From DASUPK01 sp963815045 (lineage in GTDB: Bacteria > Actinomycetota > Thermoleophilia > Solirubrobacterales > 70-9), in contig CAWFET010000002.1 of the NCBI GenBank assembly GCA_963815045.1, positions 1,240,001-1,304,000 of the forward strand: a DNA stretch of 64,000 bases, read 5' to 3'. The notes under the pieces are model-generated. The model ran no database searches and was not told where the DNA came from. It worked only from the letters and a program-made list of their open reading frames with translations. A program made the translations under genes and the position numbers. Position 1 is the first letter of the stretch; each line of letters starts with the position of its first letter. Below, in pieces: positions 1 through 9,049 of the stretch.

Positions 1-17
1 CGAGCGGGACCCTCCAC

Positions 18-725
18 TCAGGCATCTTCGAAGAGCTCTGGGTGCGCCTCGATCTCGGCTGTGGCGCGCTCATGCTCGCCCACGGTCCCGATGTCGAACC
101 AGACGCCGGCGCCGGTGTAGGCGGCGACCTTCCGTCCCTCCGCCAGCATCGCCTGGACGACGTCCGGGAAGTCGAAGCGCCGCTCGGGGATCAGCTCGAG
201 GACCTCGGGGTCGTAGACGTAGACGCCCATGCTCACGTCGAAGCGCATGGTCGGCTTCTCCGTGTACTCGGTGACGAAGCCTTCATCGGAGCTGATCACG
301 CCAAGCTCGATGTCGACGTTCTGCCGGTGGGTCGCGATCGTCAGCGCCCCGTCGTGCCCACGGTGAAAGCGCATCAGCTGGGCGTAGTCGAGTGTCGTCA
401 GGACGTCGCCGTTCATGGCGAGGAACGGCTCGTCGAGCCCCTGGATCCGCTTCAGCGCGCCGGCGGTGCCGAGCGGCGCGTCCTCCCAGCAGTACTCGAG
501 CTGGAGGTCGCTCGGCAGGTCGTCGATGCTGTCCAGATAGGCCTTGATCAGGCCGCCGAGGTGGCCGACCGAGAGATCGATCCGGGTGAACCCGTGCTTC
601 GCGAGCTGGCGGATCACCAGCTCGAGGATCGGGCGATCCGCGACCGGGACGAGGGGCTTCGGGAGCACCGTCGTGTAGGGACGGAGCCGGGTCCCCTTGC
701 CTCCGGCGAGAATCACGGCCCTCAT
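18..725 (-). CDS. sugar-1-phosphate nucleotidyltransferase
   Basis: A 235-residue enzyme that would activate a sugar-1-phosphate with an NTP to give an NDP-sugar for surface glycan synthesis in the cytoplasm. The N-terminus shows the family signature LAGGKGTRLRPYT followed by LPKPLVPV, the nucleotide- and phosphate-binding loops of the NTP_transferase family. The sequence GDVLTTLDY near residue 105 fits the metal-binding Asp. Length matches the short mannose-1-phosphate guanylyltransferase or glucose-1-phosphate thymidylyltransferase-like group without a left-handed beta-helix domain. It lies 4 bases downstream of a sugar epimerase on the same strand, so the two are probably co-transcribed. 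The nucleotide and sugar cannot be decided from sequence. Confidence 0.88.
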   Translation of the reverse strand: MRAVILAGGKGTRLRPYTTVLPKPLVPVADRPILELVIRQLAKHGFTRIDLSVGHLGGLIKAYLDSIDDLPSDLQLEYCWEDAPLGTAGALKRIQGLDEPFLAMNGDVLTTLDYAQLMRFHRGHDGALTIATHRQNVDIELGVISSDEGFVTEYTEKPTMRFDVSMGVYVYDPEVLELIPERRFDFPDVVQAMLAEGRKVAAYTGAGVWFDIGTVGEHERATAEIEAHPELFEDA

Positions 726-729
726 CGGC

Positions 730-1788
730 TCACCCCGCGTCCCCGCCGCCGGTGCCCTCGCCTCCGGCGGGCTCGGAGGTCAGCTCGTAGTTCCGGTACG
801 CCAGGGACCGCTCCTCGACATCGGAGAACATCCCGGCGGTGATCGCGTCGACGAGCCGGTCGATGGAGCCCGGAACAGTGTGCTTCGGCTCGAAGCCGAG
901 CCGGTCACGGATCTTGTCGAAGGAGACACGGTAGTTCCGGGCGTCGGCGCCGCCCTCGGCCCAGATCACCTCACCCCTCTCGCCGCGCCGCTCCAGGGCT
1001 TCGATCGCCGCCGTGACGATGCTCCTCTTCGTGTGGTTGCTCTCCTCGCCCCCGACGTTGAACACCTCGCCGCGGACGTCCTCGGCCGGCGCCTCGAGCA
1101 CCCGCATGATCGCCGCCGAGATGTCCGCCACGTGGCAGTAGGGGCGCCAGGTATCGGCGTCGTAGACCTCGAGCTCATGCTTCAGCGTGAGGGCGCGGGT
1201 GAACTCTGAGACCGTCAGGTCGAAGCGCATGCGGGGAGAGGTTCCGTAGGCCGTGGCGACCCTGAGCACGATCGGCGAGAAGGGGATGCCGCTCGCGCCG
1301 AGGAGCTCATGCTCCATCTCGACCTTGGTCTCCGCGTAGAGCGAGAGCGGGCGCAGCTCGTCGCCCTCGCCGGCCGGGGTGTCGTCCTCACGCAGCCCGT
1401 AGTTGCTGCAGGTGGAGGCGAACACCAGCCGGCCCACTCCCTCGTCGCTGGCGGCCGCGATCACGTTGCGGGCGCCGTTTAGGTTCGTCTGCCGGGCGAG
1501 GTCGGGGTTGCGCTTGCAGACCGGGTCGCCGACGAGCGCCGCGAGGACCACGACGTCGGTGACGTCGCGCATCGCCTCGCGGACCTGCTCCGCGGATCGC
1601 ATGTCACCCCGCACGAACTCGAAGCCATCCTGTTCGATCACCCCCGCCAGCGTGCCGCTGTTGTCGTAGAGCAGGGAATCGAGAACGCGCACGCGGTAGC
1701 CCGCCGTGAGCAGCAGCGGTGTGAGAACGGAGCCGATATAGCCCGCGCCTCCGGGTACGAGCACACGGCGTTCGGACGCCTGCGACAT
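730..1788 (-). CDS. NAD-dependent nucleotide-sugar epimerase/dehydratase
   Basis: An extended short-chain dehydrogenase/reductase of about 352 residues. The start VLVPGGAGYIGSVL is the Rossmann GxxGxxG cofactor loop. YAETKVEMEH supplies the YxxxK catalytic pair, with SxCSNYG upstream as the Ser region. The ATG at 1788 was chosen because it sits 8 residues before the Rossmann loop; the open frame runs further upstream but that stretch is antisense to the neighbouring gene. The start codon overlaps that of the divergent gene's longest frame. It likely modifies an NDP-sugar made with the adjacent nucleotidyltransferase. The exact product is unknown. Confidence 0.88.
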   Translation of the reverse strand: MSQASERRVLVPGGAGYIGSVLTPLLLTAGYRVRVLDSLLYDNSGTLAGVIEQDGFEFVRGDMRSAEQVREAMRDVTDVVVLAALVGDPVCKRNPDLARQTNLNGARNVIAAASDEGVGRLVFASTCSNYGLREDDTPAGEGDELRPLSLYAETKVEMEHELLGASGIPFSPIVLRVATAYGTSPRMRFDLTVSEFTRALTLKHELEVYDADTWRPYCHVADISAAIMRVLEAPAEDVRGEVFNVGGEESNHTKRSIVTAAIEALERRGERGEVIWAEGGADARNYRVSFDKIRDRLGFEPKHTVPGSIDRLVDAITAGMFSDVEERSLAYRNYELTSEPAGGEGTGGGDAG

Positions 1789-1822
1789 GGGCGTCAAATC
1801 TACCTGCGAGGATCGGGCAGAC

Positions 1823-2902
1823 GTGGGCGCTTCCCTGCTGGCAATCGATGAGCTGAGGCAGGCGGATTTCGGGGCATGGCGCGAGCTCTCCGATTCCGCG
1901 CTGGAGCCCAACCCTTTCTTCGATCCCGACTTCGTCATGCCGGCCGTGGAGAAGCTCGACTCGAGCGGCGTCGGCCTGCTGGTGAGCAAGGAGGACGGCG
2001 GCTGGACGGCCTGCATGCCCGTTCGGCGCGCCAGGGGATGGCGGCGCGTGCCCGCGACCGGCCTGGTCGCCTGGAAGCACCTCTACTGCTTCCTCGGAAC
2101 CCCCCTGCTGCACCCCGACCGGGCCAAGGAGGGGATGAGGGCTCTGCTCGGGGAGGGCCTTCGCCACGGGCGCTTTTTGGGCCTCGACCTGATAGCGACG
2201 GACGGCCCGGCGAACGATGCGTTCGAGGCCGCGGTCGGCGAGCTCGGGCTGAGGCCGGTCGACCAGCGCCGATACGAACGCGCGACCCTGGAGAGGCGGC
2301 CCGAGCCCGATGAGTACCTCGCGCTGAAGCCGAAGCACCGGCGTAACTTCGAGAGGCTCCGGCGCCGGCTCGAGGAGGGAGTCGGCGCGGAGCTGGAGCT
2401 GCGCGACCGGTCGCTGGAGCCCGAGGCCTGGGAGGAGTTCCTGCGCATCGAGGCGTCCGGCTGGAAGGGCGAGGACGGAACGGGCACGGCCTTCGCGACC
2501 CTCGGGCACAGCGCCTTCTTTCTCGATGTCTGCCGCCGCCTCTCATCCAGGGGCATGCTCCAACTGCTCTCGGCCGAGGCGGGTGACGTGCGCGTCGCCA
2601 TGCTCTGCAGCCTGATCTCCGGCGACAGCGCCTTCACCTTCAAGATCGCGGCGAACGTCGACTACCTGGAGCACTCGCCGGGGGTGCAGGTCGAGATCCT
2701 CTACCTGCCCCGCTTCCACTCGGATGAGCGGCTGCGGCTGGTGGACTCCTGCGCCGAGGCGGGCAACGAGATGATCAACAGGCTGTGGCGCGACCGCAGG
2801 GGGATCGCGATCCTCGGCGTCCCCCGCCGGGGACCCACCGGAGCCGCCACCCGGCCGCTCCTGAAGGGAACGGCCTGGCTCAGGCGAGTGATGCGAGGCT
2901 GA
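1823..2902 (+). CDS. GNAT/FemAB-like acyltransferase (CelD/BcsL type)
   Basis: About 359 residues with the layout of the Acetyltransf_6 (CelD/BcsL) group of GNAT proteins, which are often found in polysaccharide clusters. LKPKHRRNFERLRRRLEE in the middle and WKGEDGTGTAF further on match conserved blocks, and the N-terminus resembles the other GNAT gene at 3878-5014. The frame is open from an ATG at 1787, but that start overlaps the divergent epimerase start. A GTG at 1823, preceded by a GAGG-like site about 10 bases upstream, aligns better with the paralogue. The acyl donor and acceptor are unknown. Confidence 0.75.
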   Translation: MGASLLAIDELRQADFGAWRELSDSALEPNPFFDPDFVMPAVEKLDSSGVGLLVSKEDGGWTACMPVRRARGWRRVPATGLVAWKHLYCFLGTPLLHPDRAKEGMRALLGEGLRHGRFLGLDLIATDGPANDAFEAAVGELGLRPVDQRRYERATLERRPEPDEYLALKPKHRRNFERLRRRLEEGVGAELELRDRSLEPEAWEEFLRIEASGWKGEDGTGTAFATLGHSAFFLDVCRRLSSRGMLQLLSAEAGDVRVAMLCSLISGDSAFTFKIAANVDYLEHSPGVQVEILYLPRFHSDERLRLVDSCAEAGNEMINRLWRDRRGIAILGVPRRGPTGAATRPLLKGTAWLRRVMRG

Positions 2903-2981
2903 TCGGGTAAGCGGGGCACGATCTGTTTCGCCCCCGGATGTGGGGTTGAAATCCAGGTTCCTTTCAGCGACCCTCACGTGC

Positions 2982-3842
2982 ATGACCCCATCGACGATCA
3001 CAAAACCCCAGGTTGAGGTGGACCCGCAGGTTCTGCAGGACGGGTTCGCAAAACACGACTTCCCGCTGCACCACAACCTCGCCTCCCATCCTCTGTTCAG
3101 CCTCGACGAGCTGGCCGTGCTGGCCGATTCCATGCCCGAGGGCCAGGTCGAGCACAACCTCGGCGACCTCCCGGAGGCGCTGACCGGCGACGCCGAGCGC
3201 CCCCAGGCGGACCTGACGCCGGGCGAGATCGCCCGGGGCATCGAGTCCAACGGCTGCTGGATGGTGCTGAAGCGAGTGGAGCACGACCCGCGGTACAAGG
3301 AGCTCCTGCACGACGTGCTCGGGCCGATCGTCGATCAGGTGGCGGCGCGAGAGGGCGGCGCAACCCGCATGGAGGGCTACATCGTGCTCTCCGCCCCCAA
3401 CTCCACGACGCCGGTCCACATCGATCCGGAGCACAACGTCTTCGTCCATGTCCGTGGGCCGAAGCGCTTCGTCGTCGGGTCCTGGCCGAGTGACGAGGCG
3501 AAGAAGGCGGCGATGAGGCGCTACTACCTCGAGGACAGCCGCTGGGTCGACGAGATGCCGGAGGGCGCCAATGTCTACAAGCTGGAGCCGGGGGACGGCC
3601 TCTACCTGCCGCCCCACGCGCCGCACATGGTGAAGACGTTCGACCCGGTCGCCATCTCACTCTCCGCGGCCTTCTACACCAAGGCATCGGAGGACCTGGT
3701 CAGCGTCTACTCGATGAACAAGCGGCTCGAGAAGCTCAAGCTGCCGGTTGCAGCGCCCGGTGAGCATCCCGCAGCGGACCGCGCCAAGGCGAGGGTCTGG
3801 CAGGGGATGCGCAAGGCCGCACAGGCCGTACGGCGCGGCTGA
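2982..3842 (+). CDS. JmjC/cupin-like non-haem iron oxygenase
   Basis: About 286 residues with a cupin/JmjC core. PVHIDPEHNVFVHVRG at residues 145-160 supplies the HxD iron ligands (H147, D149). LYLPPHAPHMV near 207-217 supplies the distal His, completing the facial triad of 2-oxoglutarate/Fe(II) oxygenases. GPKRFVVGSWPS between them is a typical beta-strand block. A GTG at 2940 is an alternative start; the ATG at 2982 gives a more usual N-terminus, though no strong ribosome site precedes it. Members of this family hydroxylate peptide or small-molecule substrates. The substrate here is unknown; the surrounding polysaccharide genes suggest a surface-related role. Confidence 0.7.
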   Translation: MTPSTITKPQVEVDPQVLQDGFAKHDFPLHHNLASHPLFSLDELAVLADSMPEGQVEHNLGDLPEALTGDAERPQADLTPGEIARGIESNGCWMVLKRVEHDPRYKELLHDVLGPIVDQVAAREGGATRMEGYIVLSAPNSTTPVHIDPEHNVFVHVRGPKRFVVGSWPSDEAKKAAMRRYYLEDSRWVDEMPEGANVYKLEPGDGLYLPPHAPHMVKTFDPVAISLSAAFYTKASEDLVSVYSMNKRLEKLKLPVAAPGEHPAADRAKARVWQGMRKAAQAVRRG

Positions 3843-3877
3843 GGCCTCTCGGCCACAGACGCGGACCGGCAGATCCG

Positions 3878-5014
3878 TCAGCGGCGCCTGCCGCCGACCC
3901 TGCTCGCGATCCGGTCGAGGCCGAGGCGTCGTCTCGCGTCCGGGGGGACCAGCCTTCCCATCCTCCGGATCCCCTGCTCCGCTGAGACGACCAGTGCGGC
4001 CGGGTTCGGGAGCGGGCGAGCCAGGGTCAGGTCGGTGACCGACCGGGAATGCTCGGCAAAGCGAGCCTTGTAGCCCTCGTCGCCGAGCAGGAAATCGAAG
4101 GTCGCGGCGCCCTCCTCGAACGCCGATTCGATCACCCGCGCGAGCAGCACCAGGCCGGGACTGAGCTTCGAGTGGTCTGGGTCGAGGCCGGCGTTGTAGA
4201 ACGCGTAGCGGTCCCCGACCCGCCAGCCGTACCAGGCCGCGACGGGGGCAGCGTCGAACTCCAGGAACCAGAGGCGAAGCCAGCCACGCCGCTGCGCGGC
4301 GGCGGCGAAGCGGTGGTGAAAGGCCCGAGCGCGATCGCTGCCGAGTGAGGACCCGCCGCGGCCCGCCCAGCGGCGGTCGTGCAGGTCGAAGAACGCCGAC
4401 ATGTCTCGTTCGACCTGATCCGGGGTCTGAGTGCGGCGAACATCGACCGCATGGTCGGTGGCCTGGCGTCGATCCAGCCAGCGCAGGCGCTTGCGGAGCT
4501 TGGAGCTGCGGGTCTCGAGGTATGTGTTCCAGTCGCCGTGGGCCGACAGATCGACCCAGGGGAGCTCGGCGGCGGTTCGGGCACGGCGCCTCAGGCGCAT
4601 GCCGAGCCCTTCCGCCAGCCCGTCGATCCACCGCTCGGCGCCCTCGACGTGATCCAGCGCCAGCACGCTCCACGGCACGGGTGGATCCCGGAGCGCCTCC
4701 CCGGCAGCCGCGGCGACCTCGGCCTCGTCCCCGGGCGCCGCGAGCGGCCCGAATGAGTCGCCGATGTTCGCGCCCGCGATCCGGCAGACCCGCGGCCTCC
4801 CGGTCAGCGGCAGGGCCAGTGGAAACAGGCCCCGGACCGAGCCGTCGGGCCGCTGAAGAGCGGGAACGAAGGGACGAGCGCCGTCCCCATACTGATCGAA
4901 CCAGTTCGTGAACCACTCCGGCGTGAGGAAGGCGTTGCCGCGAGCCTCGGCAAGGCGCCGCCAGTCCTCCTTGAGCTCCGGGACCGCCGCCAGCTCGTCG
5001 ATCGTCTTCAGCAT
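3878..5014 (-). CDS. GNAT family protein, CelD/BcsL type
   Basis: A 378-residue paralogue in fold of the gene at 1823-2902. The central segment around SSKLRKRLRWLDRRQ and the C-terminal KARFAEHSRSVTDL resemble the Acetyltransf_6 family, which acylates polysaccharides or precursors in several bacterial exopolysaccharide clusters. The ATG at 5014 abuts the stop codon of the upstream C5-epimerase/deacetylase gene at 5015, so translation is probably coupled. It most likely belongs to one minus-strand operon with the genes up to 7864. Substrate unknown. Confidence 0.75.
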   Translation of the reverse strand: MLKTIDELAAVPELKEDWRRLAEARGNAFLTPEWFTNWFDQYGDGARPFVPALQRPDGSVRGLFPLALPLTGRPRVCRIAGANIGDSFGPLAAPGDEAEVAAAAGEALRDPPVPWSVLALDHVEGAERWIDGLAEGLGMRLRRRARTAAELPWVDLSAHGDWNTYLETRSSKLRKRLRWLDRRQATDHAVDVRRTQTPDQVERDMSAFFDLHDRRWAGRGGSSLGSDRARAFHHRFAAAAQRRGWLRLWFLEFDAAPVAAWYGWRVGDRYAFYNAGLDPDHSKLSPGLVLLARVIESAFEEGAATFDFLLGDEGYKARFAEHSRSVTDLTLARPLPNPAALVVSAEQGIRRMGRLVPPDARRRLGLDRIASRVGGRRR

Positions 5015-6790
5015 CTAGCTCGGGTGGATTCCCGAGAGGTTCCGTGCCTTCTCCAGGGTCCGTCCGGTGCTGGAGTTCCTGATCCCGCGGACCACCGGCG
5101 AAACCTTGAGACGGAATCGCGCGGGACCGTCGACCGGGTAGATCCCGAACCTGGGCCAGCGCAGCGGGTCGGGGGGACCGGGGCGAAGGACTGCCGCGGC
5201 CTCGTACCCGGCGTCCCCCGCAGCCCGAACGACCCGGTCGTCGAAAGCGCCGAACGGGTAGGCGAGCGAGCGGCAGGGCTCCCCCAGCTCCCGGCTGAGG
5301 GCGTCCTTCGATTCCGAGAGCTCCGCGTGCAGCTCCGCGTCGTCCAGGTCGGGCAGCCGCGCGTGGGTGCGGGTGTGGGACGCGATCTCCCAGCCGGCGT
5401 CCCTCAGCTGCCGCAGCTCGTCCCAGGTCATGCAGCGCAGCTCATCCTCATAGGGGCCTCCGTCCCATTGGTCGATCCCGGGCCAGCTCATCGGCTTGGG
5501 CAGCCCGACCAGCGACGTCGGAACGAACACCGTGCCGGGGATTCCGAACTCGCTGAGCACCGAGAAGGCGTGCTCATGGACGGAGCGAAACCCGTCGTCG
5601 AAGGTGATGGCGAGCGCCTTCGACGGGGCCTCGCCCCAGGCGATCTCCGAGAAGGTCGCACCCTGGAAGCCGTGGCGGACCAGGAACTCGAGCTGCGCGC
5701 GGAGCCGCTCCGGCGTGACCGCGAGGACCGACGGCCATTGGCGACTGATCGCGTGGTAGCAGAGGACCAGGGAGTGCGCCATCGGGCGGCTTTTTACATT
5801 CCGGCCCCGTCGTGATTCGCTCCACGGCGTCCTGTGGGCCAGGTAGCGGTTGCGGGGGGTCACGAGGCGGAACATGGACTTGACCGCGAAGGCCCGCGCG
5901 GCGTTGGCGCGCTCCGCCGCGTATCCCTCGAACCTCGCGGCGGTGTCCTCGAGCTCCTCGCGCGGTGCGATCCGGTGCATCGCGCGGAGCTGGGCGATGT
6001 GGAGAGCGTGGTACGCCGAGCTCGCGACGTTGGGCAGTACGGGGTGCGGAAAGAGGTCATACAAGGACCAGTACCCCGTATCCCAGCGTTCAATGTTCTG
6101 CGCCAGGACGTCAACGGCGTCGCGAAAGTCCTGCATGGCGGCGGACTCGCCGAGGCCGAGGCCGACGTCGTAGCAGCCCCACATGGCGAAGATGGCGCCG
6201 TTCAGCACGAATGAGGGGGGTTCGGTCGGGTACTCCTCGAAGAACGGGCCGCCCCCGAGCAGCGCCCTGACGCCCCCCTTTGCCACCGGGATAGAGAGGG
6301 GCTTCAGGGCTCGGCGCGCGGCATCCGCGAAGCTCTCATCGCCCGTCGCCGCATGGAGGCGCACCAGCAGGCTGGCGCCCTCGCCCTGCGCCATCCCCGA
6401 GATCCAGGGCGGCCGCAGCTCGTAGGTGTGCGGCATTGCGAGCTGGTGCATCCAGGCTCCATCGAGGGCTCCCCCCTGCTCCATGTCGTCGACGAGGTAT
6501 CTGCCCGCGCCGAGCGCGCACGCCAGCCATTCGTCACCCTCGCCGGCGAGGTGGCGCTCGTAGGCGCCGAGCGCCCACTGCGCGGTGGCGACGTGGAGCT
6601 GGCGATCGCGCGGCGGCAGCCAGGCGGGCGGCCAGGTCGGGGTCTCGGCCTTGAACCGGAGGTCGATGTAGTAGCCGTGGACCTCCCCCGAGCGGATCTG
6701 GGTCCCAACCACGGTGGGAAACGACTTGGCGCTGCTGAAGAAATCGGGGTCGGTCGCCCCCCGCGCCGGAGTACGCCGGGGTGCCGCCAA
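5015..6790 (-). CDS. D-glucuronyl C5-epimerase domain fused to polysaccharide deacetylase
   Basis: A 591-residue open frame with two enzymatic parts. Residues about 15-320 resemble the C-terminal domain of D-glucuronyl C5-epimerases: GYYIDLRFKAET, PPAWLPP and DTGYWSLYDL match conserved blocks. Residues 337-570 form a NodB polysaccharide deacetylase with TFDDGF (metal Asp), SHTRTH (metal His pair) and LAYPFG. An internal ATG at 5782 begins MAHSLVLCYHAIS, very like the start of the free-standing deacetylase at 7088-7864, so it could be a separately started second gene; however no stop separates them and no clear ribosome site precedes the internal ATG. The TTG at 6790 is the longest start; a GTG at 6712 is possible. 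It probably modifies a uronic-acid polymer or its precursor. Confidence 0.8.
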   Translation of the reverse strand: MAAPRRTPARGATDPDFFSSAKSFPTVVGTQIRSGEVHGYYIDLRFKAETPTWPPAWLPPRDRQLHVATAQWALGAYERHLAGEGDEWLACALGAGRYLVDDMEQGGALDGAWMHQLAMPHTYELRPPWISGMAQGEGASLLVRLHAATGDESFADAARRALKPLSIPVAKGGVRALLGGGPFFEEYPTEPPSFVLNGAIFAMWGCYDVGLGLGESAAMQDFRDAVDVLAQNIERWDTGYWSLYDLFPHPVLPNVASSAYHALHIAQLRAMHRIAPREELEDTAARFEGYAAERANAARAFAVKSMFRLVTPRNRYLAHRTPWSESRRGRNVKSRPMAHSLVLCYHAISRQWPSVLAVTPERLRAQLEFLVRHGFQGATFSEIAWGEAPSKALAITFDDGFRSVHEHAFSVLSEFGIPGTVFVPTSLVGLPKPMSWPGIDQWDGGPYEDELRCMTWDELRQLRDAGWEIASHTRTHARLPDLDDAELHAELSESKDALSRELGEPCRSLAYPFGAFDDRVVRAAGDAGYEAAAVLRPGPPDPLRWPRFGIYPVDGPARFRLKVSPVVRGIRNSSTGRTLEKARNLSGIHPS

Positions 6791-6792
6791 GG

Positions 6793-7053
6793 CTAGAGGC
6801 CGCCCGTGCCGCCAGGAACGGTCGATCCACCCGAGGGCGGCACGGGAGTGCCCCCGTTCGTCTGGGTGGGCGTCGTCGTGGTGTTCTGGGAGGTCGTCGT
6901 GGGCGACGGCGTGGTCGTCGAGATCGATTCGATCGAGACGGTGTTGCCCGAGTTGTCGTTGCTGTCGTCGCCGAGGACGATGATCAGGCCGACCACGAGG
7001 CCGATCACAAGGGCGACGAGAATCCCGATCGTCCAGCGGGCACGCGTGTTCAT
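6793..7053 (-). CDS. small membrane-anchored Ser/Thr/Pro/Gly-rich protein
   Basis: 86 residues. One hydrophobic segment, WTIGILVALVIGLVVGLIIVL, lies at residues 7-27 after a short basic N-terminus, followed by GDDSNDNSG and a low-complexity tail rich in Thr, Ser, Pro and Gly. This predicts a single-pass protein with an extracellular flexible tail that may be O-glycosylated or span the wall. The ATG at 7053 was chosen because it sits just before the membrane segment; the upstream part of the frame is antisense to the deacetylase gene. It lies directly upstream of the C5-epimerase gene in the same orientation. No family recognised. Confidence 0.65.
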   Translation of the reverse strand: MNTRARWTIGILVALVIGLVVGLIIVLGDDSNDNSGNTVSIESISTTTPSPTTTSQNTTTTPTQTNGGTPVPPSGGSTVPGGTGGL

Positions 7054-7087
7054 GAGCGCGATGCTAGCCGAGGACCGTGCACGGGCC

Positions 7088-7864
7088 TCAGCGAACGCGG
7101 CGTCTGCGGTAGCGGAAGCGCAACCGGTCCAGCGCCACACCGGGCCGCGAGTCGCGGAGGCTCCGGACGGCGGGAGACACCTTGAGGCGGAAGCGCCATG
7201 GCTCGTCGACCGGATGGAGGTTGATCCGCGGCCACTCGAACTGCCTGACCGGACCGGGCCGGTCCGCGGCGGCCGCCGCGTATCCGGCATCGCGAGCAGC
7301 CGCTCGGACCCTCGCGTCGTGAATACCGAATGGATAGGCCAGGGTCACGGAGCTGAGGCCGAGCTCCCGCTCGCAGACCCCCCGCGATTCGACCAGCTCG
7401 GAGCCGAGCTCGTCGTCGTCGAGCTCGGTCAGGCGCGGATGGGACTTCGTGTGGGAGGCGATCTCCCACCCGGCGCCCCTGAGCTCACGCAGCTGCTCCC
7501 AGCTCATGCAGGTCAGCTCCCGTTCATACCGGGTCCCGATCCACTGATCGATGCCGTCCCAGGCCATCGGCCCGGGCTTCCCGACCATCGAGGTCGGAGC
7601 GAAGACGGTTCCCGGGACGCCGAGGTCGTCGAGGACCGGTCTCACGTCGCTCATCACCGACCGGTACGCATCGTCGAACGTCACCACGAACGCCCTGGGC
7701 GGAGCCTCGCCGTCGACGAGGTCCGCGAACGTCACACCGTAGCCGCGACGAAGGAGCGTCTCGAGCTGCTGGCGGAACATCGCGGGGGACACCGCCAGCG
7801 CCGCGGGCCACGCGTGGCTGATCGCGTGGTAACAGAGCACGAATTGGTGAACGAGCTGGTGCAC
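7088..7864 (-). CDS. polysaccharide deacetylase (NodB domain)
   Basis: 258 residues, a free-standing NodB-fold deacetylase. VTFDDAYRSV carries the metal-binding Asp pair (the usual TFDDG has Gly replaced by Ala), SHTKSHPRL carries the metal His residues, and LAYPFG is motif 3. It is strongly similar to the C-terminal half of the protein at 5015-6790, including the start LCYHAIS, the segment FVPTS-like/FAPTSMVG, and the C-terminal FRLKVSP block, so the two arose by duplication. No signal peptide is visible. It lies 12 bases downstream of argD on the same strand, which makes read-through from the arginine operon possible. Confidence 0.85.
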   Translation of the reverse strand: MHQLVHQFVLCYHAISHAWPAALAVSPAMFRQQLETLLRRGYGVTFADLVDGEAPPRAFVVTFDDAYRSVMSDVRPVLDDLGVPGTVFAPTSMVGKPGPMAWDGIDQWIGTRYERELTCMSWEQLRELRGAGWEIASHTKSHPRLTELDDDELGSELVESRGVCERELGLSSVTLAYPFGIHDARVRAAARDAGYAAAAADRPGPVRQFEWPRINLHPVDEPWRFRLKVSPAVRSLRDSRPGVALDRLRFRYRRRRVR

Positions 7865-7876
7865 GCAGGCCCCGTT

Positions 7877-9049
7877 TTAGCGGAGGACCCGGCCGATGAT
7901 CGCAAGAGCCTCGTCGACGTCGGATTCCTCGATCACCAGCGGCGGGAGGAACCGGAGGGTGTCCTCGCCGATCGGGTTCGCGATCAGGCCCTCGGCCAGC
8001 AGGCGAGCCGCGGCATCCTTGGCGTCGACACCGTCGAGCTGCGCTCCCACCATCAGGCCGCGGCCGCGGACGCCCGAGATCGCCCGCACACCCTCCAGGC
8101 CCTCACACAACCGGCTGCCGAGATCGCGCACGTGTCGAAGCAGGTCCGGGTCGTCGATCACGCCGAAGGCGGCCAGTGAGGCCGACGCGATCAGCGGCCC
8201 GCCCGCGAAGGTGGATCCGTGATCGCCTCGCTCGAGGACGTCCTGGGTATCGGGCGTGGTCACGCAGGCGCCGACCGGCAGGCCGCCGCCGAGCGCCTTG
8301 GCGGTCGTCATCACGTCGGGCCGGGCCGGCAGCTGCTCGTAGGCCCAGAGCGACCCGGTCCTCCCCATCCCGGTCTGGATCTCGTCGAAGACGAGCAGCG
8401 CGCCCACGGCGTCACAGGCCTCCCTGGCCGTGGCGATCATCTCGTCCGGGACGACGTGCACCCCGGTCTCGCCCTGGATCGGCTCGAGCATGACGGCGGC
8501 GGTCCGGTCCGAGACGGCCTCGCGAAGCGCACCGGGATCCTCGCGGGGAACCGGCCGGAACCCGGGCAGGTACGGCGCGAAGCTCGGGTTGGTCGACAGG
8601 CCGGGGGTCGCCGAGAGGGATCCCATCGTCCGCCCGTGAAACGCGCCCTCGAGGACGACGATCTCCGGCTCGTCGACCCCCCGCCCGTGCGCGTGCTTGC
8701 GGGCGAGCTTGATCGCGCACTCGTTCGCCTCGGTGCCGGAGTTGCAGAGGAACGCCCTCCCGCCGAGGCTCGACTCGCAGAGCCGCTGCGCGAGCCGGAC
8801 GCCGCCCTCGGTCAGGTAGAGGTTGGAGGTGTGGGTGAGGGTGCCGACCTGCTCGCGGACGGCCTCGACCACGGCGGGGTGGCAGTGGCCCACGGAGCAG
8901 ACGGAGATCCCGGCGAGGAAGTCGAGGTACTCCCCGCCCTCCGAGTCCCAGACGCGCGCGCCCTCTCCCCGGACCAGCTCCACGGGCGCCCGCGGATAGG
9001 TCTGCATGACCCAGCGGGACTCGAGCTCCTGAAGCTCCGAGAACTTCAT
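7877..9049 (-). CDS. argD: acetylornithine aminotransferase
   Basis: 390 residues, a class-III PLP aminotransferase converting N-acetylglutamate semialdehyde to N-acetylornithine in arginine synthesis. LCNSGTEANECAIKLAR is the PLP phosphate-binding region, FDEIQTGMGRTG holds the cofactor Asp, and TTAKALGGGLPVGA holds the Schiff-base Lys. The start ATG overlaps the argB stop codon by four bases, which places it last in the argC-argJ-argB-argD operon. The context makes the argD assignment much firmer than similarity to GABA or ornithine transaminases alone. Confidence 0.95.
   Translation of the reverse strand: MKFSELQELESRWVMQTYPRAPVELVRGEGARVWDSEGGEYLDFLAGISVCSVGHCHPAVVEAVREQVGTLTHTSNLYLTEGGVRLAQRLCESSLGGRAFLCNSGTEANECAIKLARKHAHGRGVDEPEIVVLEGAFHGRTMGSLSATPGLSTNPSFAPYLPGFRPVPREDPGALREAVSDRTAAVMLEPIQGETGVHVVPDEMIATAREACDAVGALLVFDEIQTGMGRTGSLWAYEQLPARPDVMTTAKALGGGLPVGACVTTPDTQDVLERGDHGSTFAGGPLIASASLAAFGVIDDPDLLRHVRDLGSRLCEGLEGVRAISGVRGRGLMVGAQLDGVDAKDAAARLLAEGLIANPIGEDTLRFLPPLVIEESDVDEALAIIGRVLR

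Noticed and set aside
1787..1822. First 12 codons of the GNAT frame from ATG 1787
   Set aside because: The ATG overlaps the divergent epimerase start and the extra residues have no match in the paralogue at 3878-5014.
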